In this document: positions 8,503 to 16,425 of the stretch, in pieces | Numbering within the stretch: the first letter of the stretch is position 1 | How the letters are laid out: each line of letters opens with the position of its first letter | Source: Ardenticatenaceae bacterium | Lineage (GTDB): Bacteria; Chloroflexota; Anaerolineae; Promineifilales; Promineifilaceae | Reading direction: 5' to 3' | DNA: 64,000 bases | NCBI GenBank assembly: GCA_020634315.1 | Contig: JACKBV010000005.1 | Span: 186,001-250,000, forward strand | Notes under the pieces: generated by a model | Told to the model about the DNA's origin: nothing | The model's database searches: none | The model's input: only the letters and a program-made list of their open reading frames with translations | Translations under genes and position numbers: made by a program

Positions 8503-10032
8503 TTAGTTATTTGCAAGATTCCCCTGCAAATAATGAACCACATCACGGAAAGAGATCACGCCTTCTGCCCGGTTCTCATTGTCCACCAGGGGGATGTGGC
8601 GGAACCCATGCACAGACATCAAGTTCAAAGCCTGCGCAATGGGCATGTCACGTTTCATGGTGATGGGGTTGGGGGTCATGTATTCGCTGATTTTGGCTGT
8701 CGCCAAATCATCAACCAGCCCGGCTACCCGTGTCAGCACATCCCTTTCTGTGAAAATGCCCACCAGGCGGTCGCTTTCATCCGTAACCAGCAGACAGCCA
8801 ATGTTATGCGCATTCATTTGGCGCACAGCTTTAGCCAGCGATGTTGAGGCTTCCACTTCGATAGGAGCATGGGGTTCCAAAACCGTGATGGGTGTATCGG
8901 CGAGCAGTCCACGCATGGACGCCGTGTCAACTTTCACCTCATCCATCGTCGCCATATACTCATCGTCTAGTTCTGCCGAAACTTCACCGGCGACATCGGC
9001 TTCGACCTCGTGCTCTTCTACTGTCCACAGGTCGGCGGCGCGATACAATTTGTTTAAGTCACCTTTGCCACGCTGTGCCTGCGCCGCTTCGATTTGCGCC
9101 ATCAGCCCTTCGGTATAGGTGGGTTTTTCCACTTGCCGGATGATGCCCATTGGCGCGGGGAAGGCGGGGTACTCCATGCTGCTGATCATCAAGGCCAATG
9201 CTTTGGATTTGGGATCGTAGACGATCAAATCTTCGGCCGTGTAGTCATCACCCAGCGTCACCACTTCTGGCTCGAACCGTTTGTTAAGGCGAATCCCTTT
9301 GTCCAGGTTCTTGCCGAAAATCATCGGTTTGCCATCTTCCAGGTAAATGATGTAATCATCCCGGTCGCGTCGATCTTCCAATGGTCCCCATTCATTGGGG
9401 TTGAAAATGACGCAGTTCTGGTAAACCTCGATAAAGGAGACGCCTTTGTGTGCAGCGGCGGCAGCCAGTATCTCGCCCAGGTGATTGGTGTGTGCGTCCA
9501 GGGAACGGGCAACAAAGGTTGCCTCTGAGGCCAACGCAACTGCTACCGGATTGATTGGCTGTTCAATAGAACCCATCGGCGAAGATTTGCTTTTGTGGCC
9601 CTGGCGCGAGGTAGGCGAATATTGCCCTTTGGTGAGGCCATAAACACGGTTGTTAAAGAGGATGATGTTTAAGTTGACATTGCGGCGCATGGCGTGCAGC
9701 AAATGGTTGCCACCAATGGACAGGCCATCTCCATCGCCTGTGATGACCCAGACGCTGAGGTCGGGGTTGGTGATGGCGAGACCGGTTGCCAATGTGGGGG
9801 CACGGCCGTGTATGCTGTGAATGCCATACGTGTTCATGTAATAAGGAAAACGGCTGGAGCAGCCAATCCCGGAAATAAAGACAATGTTTTCCCTGGGAAC
9901 GCCAAGATCGGGCAATGTTTTTTGTACTTGTGCCAGGATGGAGTAATCGCCGCAGCCAGGACACCAGCGCACCGTCTGGTCAGAAACAAAATCTTTACGT
10001 GATAGTTGTAAGGGAATAGTTGTTGTACTCAT
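8503..10032 (-). CDS. korB: 2-oxoacid:ferredoxin oxidoreductase beta subunit fused to two CBS domains
   Basis: Residues 1-290 are a complete TPP-binding beta subunit. It has WCPGCGDYS, GIGCSS, the GDGDGLSIG TPP site, NNRVYGLTKGQYSP, and the late Cys in QNCVIFNP. After an acidic linker (about 310-375), residues 385-505 hold two CBS motifs with LVGIFTERDVL and FRHIPLVD. Beta subunits are normally about 280-350 residues and lack CBS domains, so this 509-residue form is a fusion. The CBS pair is closely similar to the free CBS protein at 12048-12518 in the same gene set. CBS pairs often bind adenine nucleotides; I infer allosteric control of the oxidoreductase by energy charge. Confidence 0.9.
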   Translation of the reverse strand: MSTTTIPLQLSRKDFVSDQTVRWCPGCGDYSILAQVQKTLPDLGVPRENIVFISGIGCSSRFPYYMNTYGIHSIHGRAPTLATGLAITNPDLSVWVITGDGDGLSIGGNHLLHAMRRNVNLNIILFNNRVYGLTKGQYSPTSRQGHKSKSSPMGSIEQPINPVAVALASEATFVARSLDAHTNHLGEILAAAAAHKGVSFIEVYQNCVIFNPNEWGPLEDRRDRDDYIIYLEDGKPMIFGKNLDKGIRLNKRFEPEVVTLGDDYTAEDLIVYDPKSKALALMISSMEYPAFPAPMGIIRQVEKPTYTEGLMAQIEAAQAQRGKGDLNKLYRAADLWTVEEHEVEADVAGEVSAELDDEYMATMDEVKVDTASMRGLLADTPITVLEPHAPIEVEASTSLAKAVRQMNAHNIGCLLVTDESDRLVGIFTERDVLTRVAGLVDDLATAKISEYMTPNPITMKRDMPIAQALNLMSVHGFRHIPLVDNENRAEGVISFRDVVHYLQGNLANN

Positions 10033-10042
10033 GGTTTTTCTC

Positions 10043-10112
10043 CGTAGTCCACAATCGGTAATCTGGCAATCGGTAATCGGTGAGCCGATTACTGATTACT
10101 GTCCACCGATTA
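10043..10112. repeat. Heptanucleotide repeat tract with internal inversion
   Basis: Units ATCGGTA, ATCGGTG and related heptamers switch to their complements (CCGATTA, CTGATTA) halfway, so the tract can fold on itself. It fills the gap between korA and korB and reaches the korA stop codon. Confidence 0.8.
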
Positions 10113-11981
10113 CTGGTTGAGGACTTCCTCCATTTTTTGCACGATTTCGTTGATTTTGAATGGCTGCCCATGTAATTTGGAATAGGAAATGACTTTGCGA
10201 ACATATTTGCCTTGCAGTATGAAGGAGAGTTGTCCGCCATTTAGTTCCGCCACAAGGATGTGCTCGTATTGGTTGAATACGTCACCGAGGTTGTGGGGCA
10301 TGGGGTTGAGGTAACGAATATGTGCATGAGCAACGGAATAGCCTTTGCCGAGCATCCGTTTGGCGGCAGAACGAGCCGCGCCATAGGTGCCGCCCCAGGT
10401 GACCAGCAGCAACTTGCCCGATTTAGGGCCGTACACTTCCTGATCGCCGATGGTATCGGCCAGCCGAGCTACTTTTTCGGCACGGTCATGGCACATCTGC
10501 TCATGGTGTTCCGGACGGTAGGAGACGTTACCGGTGAGCGGCGCTTTGCTGAGGCCGCCGATGCGATGCTCTAGTCCGGGTGTGCCAGGGATGGCCCAGG
10601 GACGTGCGCCAGTTTGCGGATCGCGCTTATATGGCAGGAAGGGTTCTTCGGAGCCGTTGCCATTGCTGTGCCCGGCCGGATGTGTGATCGGAATGGGGGC
10701 AATCTCGTCGGCGTCGGGGATTTGCCAGGGTTCAGAGCTGTTGGCGAGGAAGCCATCAGAGAGGAGGATGACGGGAGTCATGGCGCGAACAGCCATGCGA
10801 CATGCTTCGATGGCTGCATGGAAACAGTCGGCCGGGCTTTGCGGGGCGATGACGGGGATGGGGCTTTCGCCGTTACGGCCGTACATCACTTGCAGCAAAT
10901 CGGACTGTTCCGTCTTTGTGGGCAGACCGGTGCTGGGGCCGCCGCGCTGGACATTGACGATGACCATCGGTAGTTCCAGGGCAACGGCCAGGTTCATTGC
11001 TTCGCTTTTGAGGGCAATGCCGGGGCCGCTGGTGCCGGTGACAGCCAATGCGCCGCCAAAGGCTGCGCCAATGACCGAACCCATTGCCGCGATTTCATCT
11101 TCTGCCTGGAAGGTGCGCACGTCAAAATTGCGCAGGGGGGCGAGGGCGTGCAAGATGTCGCTGGCGGGGGTGATGGGATATGTGCCATAGAAGAGGGGTT
11201 TTTGGGCTTTGTATGCGGCCGTTACCAAGCCAATAGCCGTGGCCTCATTCCCTGTAATTTTGCGGTACGTTCCTGCTGGCAGTTTCGCCGGCCGAATCCG
11301 ATACCGATGGCGGAATGCTTCAGTCGTTTCGCCAAAGAAAAAGCCTGTTTGCAGCGCTTTGGCATTTGCTTCGGCAACAGCCGGTGTTTTCGCAAATTTC
11401 TTCTGCAACCATTCCAGAGAAGTTGTCAACTGCCGGTCAAACAACCAGTAAGTCAGACCCAACGCGAAGAAGTTTTGGCAGCGGTCTTTATCTTTTGTTG
11501 TTAAACCTTCAATATCTTTTAACGCTTCCCGGTTCAGCGAAGTCAGCGGCACTTCGTGAACTTCGTACTCTTTCAGTGACCCATCTTCCAAGGGATTGCT
11601 TTCATACCCGGCTTTGCGCAGGTTATTTTGTGTGAAAGCATCTGTGTTGAGGATGATTACACCGCCCGTTTCCAGGTCGCCCAGGCTGGCTTTGAGAGCC
11701 GCCGGATTCATGGCGACCAGCACGCGTGGAGAATCACCAGGGGTGAGGACATCGGTGCTGGCGAAATTGACCTGAAAGCCGCTAACCCCGGCCAACGTAC
11801 CGACAGGTGCGCGAATTTCAGCGGGGAAATCGGGCATGGTGCTGATGTCATTGCCAAATACGGCCGATGAATTGGTGAATTGGGTGCCTGTTAACTGCAT
11901 CCCATCGCCAGAATCACCGGCAAAGCGAATCACGACGGATTCTAGTTCTTCAAACTGTTCTTGTTCTTCGGGTATGCTCAT
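10110..11981 (-). CDS. korA: 2-oxoacid:ferredoxin oxidoreductase, fused gamma-alpha subunit
   Basis: This 623-residue protein begins with a gamma domain carrying FAGDSGDGMQLTG and continues into an alpha domain. The alpha domain has YPITPASDILHAL, FQAEDEIAAMGSV, TSGPGIALKSE and RGGPSTGLPTKTEQSDLL. Together with the CBS-fused beta subunit downstream it should form an (alpha-gamma)2beta2 enzyme that passes electrons to ferredoxin. I chose ATG 11981 because GGAG lies 9 bases before it; an in-frame start 30 bases further upstream has no such site. It sits between the free CBS gene and korB-CBS. Confidence 0.9.
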   Translation of the reverse strand: MSIPEEQEQFEELESVVIRFAGDSGDGMQLTGTQFTNSSAVFGNDISTMPDFPAEIRAPVGTLAGVSGFQVNFASTDVLTPGDSPRVLVAMNPAALKASLGDLETGGVIILNTDAFTQNNLRKAGYESNPLEDGSLKEYEVHEVPLTSLNREALKDIEGLTTKDKDRCQNFFALGLTYWLFDRQLTTSLEWLQKKFAKTPAVAEANAKALQTGFFFGETTEAFRHRYRIRPAKLPAGTYRKITGNEATAIGLVTAAYKAQKPLFYGTYPITPASDILHALAPLRNFDVRTFQAEDEIAAMGSVIGAAFGGALAVTGTSGPGIALKSEAMNLAVALELPMVIVNVQRGGPSTGLPTKTEQSDLLQVMYGRNGESPIPVIAPQSPADCFHAAIEACRMAVRAMTPVILLSDGFLANSSEPWQIPDADEIAPIPITHPAGHSNGNGSEEPFLPYKRDPQTGARPWAIPGTPGLEHRIGGLSKAPLTGNVSYRPEHHEQMCHDRAEKVARLADTIGDQEVYGPKSGKLLLVTWGGTYGAARSAAKRMLGKGYSVAHAHIRYLNPMPHNLGDVFNQYEHILVAELNGGQLSFILQGKYVRKVISYSKLHGQPFKINEIVQKMEEVLNQ

Positions 11982-12047
11982 GGTTTCGCTCCTTGTAGCA
12001 CGGTTTACCAAACTGCTCTACAGATTTTTGATGATTGTTTGCAATGA

Positions 12048-12518
12048 TTAATCGCCACCTTCGGGTTTGCGGGGAAACCGTTCTGGATCGGGTGGTCGAT
12101 TCAATACTTCTACCGGGTAAAGCCCGGCGAGGTAATCAATGATGGCCTGGTAGGTCATGTCTCCTACGATCTGTCCATCTTCATTCACAACGGGTAAATT
12201 GCGGAAATGTTCGCTGTCCATCAGCGTTAAAGCGGCTGCTGCCGATAACTGTGGCGTGATGACTTTGGGATTGCTGGTCATGATTTCGTCGATGGCTTTG
12301 TTCAGTACATCTGCCAGGCCAACAACTTTGGTCAAAACATCGCGCTCTGTAAAAATGCCCACCAACCTGCCGCCTTTTAATATGAGACAAGTACCTCTGC
12401 CCGTTGTGCGCATCAAGTTGAGAACTTGGCGCACGGGTGTGCCGGACTCTGTCTGGCAAAAACGAGAGAGGTTTAAGTGGGTGACCTGTTCATTTTTCAA
12501 ATCCTTTTGGATATTCAT
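12048..12518 (-). CDS. Stand-alone double-CBS-domain protein
   Basis: This 156-residue protein consists almost wholly of two CBS motifs (about residues 20-75 and 80-140), with LVGIFTERDVLTKVVG and FRNLPVVNEDG. It shares long identical stretches with the C-terminal CBS pair of the KorB at 8503-10032, so the two are paralogues within one gene set. CBS pairs commonly bind AMP, ATP or SAM. The position between a GntR regulator and korA suggests a metabolite sensor for the oxidoreductase; this is inference. Confidence 0.88.
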   Translation of the reverse strand: MNIQKDLKNEQVTHLNLSRFCQTESGTPVRQVLNLMRTTGRGTCLILKGGRLVGIFTERDVLTKVVGLADVLNKAIDEIMTSNPKVITPQLSAAAALTLMDSEHFRNLPVVNEDGQIVGDMTYQAIIDYLAGLYPVEVLNRPPDPERFPRKPEGGD

Positions 12519-12573
12519 GTTTGTCTCCTACTTAACTCAATTCATTAAGCGATGGAATACATGCCAACTCTGT

Positions 12574-13245
12574 TTAAGCCGATTCGGGTGAAGTCGGCAA
12601 CAGGTCGAAATGTTCGATTAATAGTTGACGTCCGGCGGCAAAGTCGTTGGTGCAAATGGCGTTTACGATCCGTTCGTGGTATGTCCACACTTCTGTCCAG
12701 TATTGGTAGCTGGCAAAGCGGGTTAGCTCGCTGGCTTCGTAGGCTTCCCAATAGGCGGCAAGCAGGCCTTGGGCAAAGGGGTTTTGCAAACGGCTGAAGA
12801 TTTTCAGGTGTAGTTCGCGGTGTTCACCGTTGGGAACGTGGATGGGGGAGCCGCGTAGTTTGCTCCAGGCACGGGCGACGATGTCGTGTAGTTCTTCTTT
12901 GTCGGTGGGGGTGAGTTGGGTAACGGCCGTATCCCAAAAAAAAGTCTCCAGCGCGACCCGTACCTGGCTGAACTGGACAAATGTGGCATCGCCGCTGCCC
13001 AATCCAAATAGCACACCATTGAGCACGGCCGGCGCAAAATTAAACGGTTCACGCTGAATGCCTAAGCGGGGGCGCACCGAGACCAATCCCATGCTGCGTG
13101 CAATTTCGAGCTGCTCACGTAGCTTGCCTACGCTAACCCCCAATTCCCGACTAATATCGGTCAGCGAGGGCAGCCGGTCGCCCGCAGTTACCTGATTATC
13201 AACCAAGTATTTCAAAAATTCAGACTCTAAACTATTGAGCTGCAT
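12574..13245 (-). CDS. GntR-family (FadR/FCD subfamily) transcriptional regulator
   Basis: The 223-residue protein has an N-terminal winged helix (residues 5-65, with GDRLPSLTDISRELGVSVGKLREQL). An all-helical FCD ligand-binding domain follows (about 80-215). Members of this subfamily usually respond to organic acids or acyl-CoAs. It is the first gene of the minus-strand group leading into the CBS and kor genes, so it most likely controls 2-oxoacid oxidation and possibly itself. A run of 9-base direct repeats lies just upstream of its start. Confidence 0.85.
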   Translation of the reverse strand: MQLNSLESEFLKYLVDNQVTAGDRLPSLTDISRELGVSVGKLREQLEIARSMGLVSVRPRLGIQREPFNFAPAVLNGVLFGLGSGDATFVQFSQVRVALETFFWDTAVTQLTPTDKEELHDIVARAWSKLRGSPIHVPNGEHRELHLKIFSRLQNPFAQGLLAAYWEAYEASELTRFASYQYWTEVWTYHERIVNAICTNDFAAGRQLLIEHFDLLPTSPESA

Positions 13246-13256
13246 ATATCACGCTG

Positions 13257-13292
13257 ATTCATCGAATGAATCGAATAAATCGAATAAATCGG
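13257..13292. repeat. Four 9-base direct repeats upstream of the GntR gene
   Basis: The unit TCGAATAAA (variants TCGAATGAA, TCGGATAGA) occurs four times head to tail, starting 12 bases upstream of the regulator's start codon. It could be a leader element, an operator array or a slippage tract. Confidence 0.6.
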
Positions 13293-13405
13293 ATAGAAAA
13301 AAGTATAACAGATTTAGCAGTAAGTACAAATGGAAAATAAGAAATTTGGGTAATTTGTCTTGGAATGAGGCTGTGACCGGCAGAAAGGGGCAAATTAGCC
13401 TGTCA

Positions 13406-14008
13406 TTAATCGACAAAATAAACGCGTGTGGCTAATGGGTGACGGCTTTTGCTGCGTGTTTCGGCGGGGAAACCGATGGTGATGAGGGCTTGTGGCTGCC
13501 AGTCAGCGGGCAGATTGAGTGTGTGGCGCACCAAATCGGGCACGAAGAGCGGCGCACACATCCAGCAAGCGCCCAGACCGAGGGTATGCGCGGCAAGCTG
13601 TAAGTTTTGCCCGGCCATGGCCGTGCTTTGGACGGCCATTGTCCATTCGTGCTGTTGGCGCACGGGGTCGGGGTAGCTGTCCATGTCTTGCATGGTCAGG
13701 CAAAGGATGATGAGCAGTGGCGCGTTGGTGATGCGTTGGTAAGAGCGATTGACGTCTTTTTCGATAATGTCGGCGGGTACGTTGTCGCTGCGTAGATCGT
13801 CGCGCAGGCGCTGCCCCATAGCCGCTGCCAGCCGCTGTTTTGCTTCCATGTGGCGAATGACGGCGAAGCGCCACGGCTGCCGGTTGTGGGCGGAAGGTGC
13901 CCAGGATGCGGCCGTTAACAATGCTTCGATGATTTCGTCGGGGATGGGGTCTGGGGTGTAGCGGCGAATGCTGCGGCGGTCGGCAAGGAGGGAGAGCAGA
14001 TCGGTCAT
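13406..14008 (-). CDS. Nitroreductase-family flavoprotein
   Basis: This 200-residue protein belongs to the FMN-dependent nitroreductase fold. It has the N-terminal RRSIRRY phosphate-binding segment, APSAHNRQPWRF, and a C-terminal ITIGFPAE region. The spacing and the SAHNRQPW motif resemble the nitroreductase domain of FbiB, which reduces dehydro-F420, more than classical NfsB. I would not assign the F420 role without neighbours from that pathway, and none are here. It is the last gene of a minus-strand series, 25 bases after the GNAT gene. Confidence 0.8.
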   Translation of the reverse strand: MTDLLSLLADRRSIRRYTPDPIPDEIIEALLTAASWAPSAHNRQPWRFAVIRHMEAKQRLAAAMGQRLRDDLRSDNVPADIIEKDVNRSYQRITNAPLLIILCLTMQDMDSYPDPVRQQHEWTMAVQSTAMAGQNLQLAAHTLGLGACWMCAPLFVPDLVRHTLNLPADWQPQALITIGFPAETRSKSRHPLATRVYFVD

Positions 14009-14033
14009 GGGTGGGTAAACGGTAGGATGGATT

Positions 14034-14525
14034 TTAGAGGGTTTTGTGCAGGATAACGGCCGTTTCCCCGCCCGGCAGCCTTACTTCACGATCATCCACA
14101 AAACCCAGCCGCCGATACAGTGCCAGGGCACGTTCGTTTTGGCATTCCACACCAATTTCCAGGCCGGTAAGCTGCCAATGGCGGGCGATGCGGCTGAGAA
14201 CGATGATCATGGCGGTGCCGATGCCGCGACCACGATATTGGGGCACGACAAATAAATTAGCCAGTTCGGCCCCGTGCGGATAGATGATCAGTTCACCGCT
14301 GCCGACGAGACGGCCGTTATGCTCAATGAACAGCCAACAGGCACGGCCGTTTCCCTGCCACACCATCATCTGCTCAAAGTGATCCAAAAAGAGCGCGGCG
14401 CGTTTGTCGGCGTAACATGTTTCTTGTAAGGGGCGAAAATCGGCCGTTTCAACCAGCCTAAATTGCAAGCCATCCATCGCTGCCAGCGGTGGCGCAAATA
14501 AATGAGAAGGAATCATGTCGCTCAT
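14034..14525 (-). CDS. GNAT-family N-acetyltransferase
   Basis: The 163-residue protein has the acetyl-CoA binding signature LFVVPQYRGRGIGTAMI near residues 93-109. It also has the C-terminal ALALYRRLGF motif typical of small GNAT enzymes. The substrate is unknown. The gene follows the VWA-FHA gene by 23 bases and precedes the nitroreductase by 25 bases, so the three are probably cotranscribed. The 5' part carries several copies of the ACGGCCGT palindrome, one of which encodes a GGETAV peptide near the C-terminus. Confidence 0.85.
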   Translation of the reverse strand: MSDMIPSHLFAPPLAAMDGLQFRLVETADFRPLQETCYADKRAALFLDHFEQMMVWQGNGRACWLFIEHNGRLVGSGELIIYPHGAELANLFVVPQYRGRGIGTAMIIVLSRIARHWQLTGLEIGVECQNERALALYRRLGFVDDREVRLPGGETAVILHKTL

Positions 14526-14548
14526 AAAGTGGTTTGTAGCTCGTAATC

Positions 14549-16345
14549 TTACGGTTGATAGTAGCGTAAATGGACAGCGCCCAGATGAATTTCGTCGCCA
14601 TCTACTAGCTGCGTGCCATATTCCGGCACTTGTTGTTCATTGACCCAGGTGCCGCTGGTGCTGCCTTCATCGAAAATGCGATAATGCGTCCCTTCCAGCA
14701 TCAGCGTCGCGTGCAGACGGGACATGGTCAGATCACTTTCAAAGGCGAGGTCAGCTTGTGACGGGGAACGGCCGATCCGCAAACGCGGTTGAGTCAGGCC
14801 AATTTCCACCGGCATACGTGTTTCTGATTCCAAGACGTGCAGCCGTGCCAACACGCGTGGGCCATCATCATCCATCTCTTCATAGGTGATTTGCGGCTCG
14901 CGACTACGGCGGCGACGTTTGGGCATGATCGCTGGCAAATTAGCCAGCCATCCCTGCCGATAGATAAAATAGCCGCCAGCAACCAGAATGGCTAACACCA
15001 ACGCTGCCAGCAAAATGCGTCCCAGGCTGCTAAAAAAGCCGCCCCCGCCAGATAACTCTTCGGGAACATCGCGTGCGCCTTCATTAATTAACAGCGAAAT
15101 GGGCGAACTGGTCGCACGCATCCCTTGCTCGTCCAAAATGGCAACCTGAATGCTGTTTTCGCCATAACCGAGATTGGCGACATCCAGCGCGAATTCATCA
15201 AGCGTGTCGAGGGGGATGTCTTGCGGGACGCCATTCACCACCAACTGCGCGGCAACAACCTGGCGTGGATTGCCATCGAGCCAGGTGATGGTTGTGGCAA
15301 AGCGCAGCCGCACCGGGTCGTCCAGGCTGGGCAATGTCAATGTGCGGCTTTCCTCTGGCAAGTTGATGAGGACGCTGGGCATGTTGGTCGGCACAATAAT
15401 ATCGGCCGTTGCCGTTACGTCTGGCTGGCTGGTCAGGTTGATGTCTACGGGGAATTGTCCCCCTTGCAAATCGGGCAATGTGTAGCGGATCAGGGTTTGA
15501 TTGCGGAACGCGACAATGCGCATCCACAAAATCGACAAATCGGCCGTGTTTTCCAGTTTGATGGCGAGACCGCGCGTCGCGCTGGCTACCGAAGTGAGAT
15601 AATCTTGCCCGCTTTGATGGCTGCTTTCCGAAAGGTCGGCATTGTTGAGCCAGATGGTGTGAATGGGAACGCCAGCATCGGCGGCAAGTTGGGTGATTTG
15701 CTCTGGCTGGAATTGTGTGCTGACGGCATCTGTGCCATCAGACATAACGACGATGTGTACAGACATGGCTGGGTCTGGTTTTAGCGTATCAATTTGCTGG
15801 AGCAGGCTGCCGATGCTGTCGACGAGCGCGGTGGAGCCGGGTGCTGCTGTCAGGGGTGTGGCAAACAAATTGCGCACACTGTTATAGAATTTTGTCGGTT
15901 CCATAAGCTGGCGTGCGCTGTTTTCGCCAACCTGAAAGACGGCGATGGCGTCAACTTGCTCTTTCATGGTTGGTTCGTTGGCAAATTCGTTGATGGCTTC
16001 GGTGATAGCCGTAAATTGGGCAGATGTGCCTTCGGGAATGTCAATCAGGAAAATGGTGAAGGTGCCCACTTCCTGGGAACCTGCCAGTTCATAACCAATG
16101 ATGGGCAGTCCGTTATGTTTCAGGTTGATTGACTCTGTTGCGAAGTTGAGCGTATCGCCCTGGCTGGTCAATCCGTAGACCTGTATTTCCAGGGTGGGGG
16201 GGCTGCTGGCGTCTGTGTTGGTGATAAAAATTTTGGGTGGCGGCGTCTGGGCGTAGACGGCCGTTACCGCAACCAACGTGCCGACGAGCAAAATTAAGAG
16301 GATGAGATGAGTAACAGTTTGTAAACCCCGTATCTTACCAGCCAT
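14549..16345 (-). CDS. Signal-anchored VWA-TM-FHA protein
   Basis: A cleavable-looking signal (residues 8-33, ending VYAQT) leads to a von Willebrand A domain (about 60-270). An Ig-like region (290-430), a transmembrane helix (about 447-465) and a basic RRRRR stop-transfer stretch follow. A cytoplasmic FHA domain ends the protein (about 515-598, with RIGRSPSQAD, SRLHA and STSGTWVNEQQV). The MIDAS start (FLIDIPEGTS) departs from DxSxS, but MSDGTD is present, so metal binding is uncertain. FHA domains bind phosphothreonine, which suggests a link between an outside adhesive domain and Ser/Thr kinase signalling. A divergent paralogue starts 80 bases away. Confidence 0.85.
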   Translation of the reverse strand: MAGKIRGLQTVTHLILLILLVGTLVAVTAVYAQTPPPKIFITNTDASSPPTLEIQVYGLTSQGDTLNFATESINLKHNGLPIIGYELAGSQEVGTFTIFLIDIPEGTSAQFTAITEAINEFANEPTMKEQVDAIAVFQVGENSARQLMEPTKFYNSVRNLFATPLTAAPGSTALVDSIGSLLQQIDTLKPDPAMSVHIVVMSDGTDAVSTQFQPEQITQLAADAGVPIHTIWLNNADLSESSHQSGQDYLTSVASATRGLAIKLENTADLSILWMRIVAFRNQTLIRYTLPDLQGGQFPVDINLTSQPDVTATADIIVPTNMPSVLINLPEESRTLTLPSLDDPVRLRFATTITWLDGNPRQVVAAQLVVNGVPQDIPLDTLDEFALDVANLGYGENSIQVAILDEQGMRATSSPISLLINEGARDVPEELSGGGGFFSSLGRILLAALVLAILVAGGYFIYRQGWLANLPAIMPKRRRRSREPQITYEEMDDDGPRVLARLHVLESETRMPVEIGLTQPRLRIGRSPSQADLAFESDLTMSRLHATLMLEGTHYRIFDEGSTSGTWVNEQQVPEYGTQLVDGDEIHLGAVHLRYYQP

Positions 16346-16425
16346 AGGTGCTTATCCTTCTCGTGTTCAGTGTTATAATAACAAACCGGAGGCTGAAAGT
16401 AAACATAAAGCACGTGAAGAGATAT

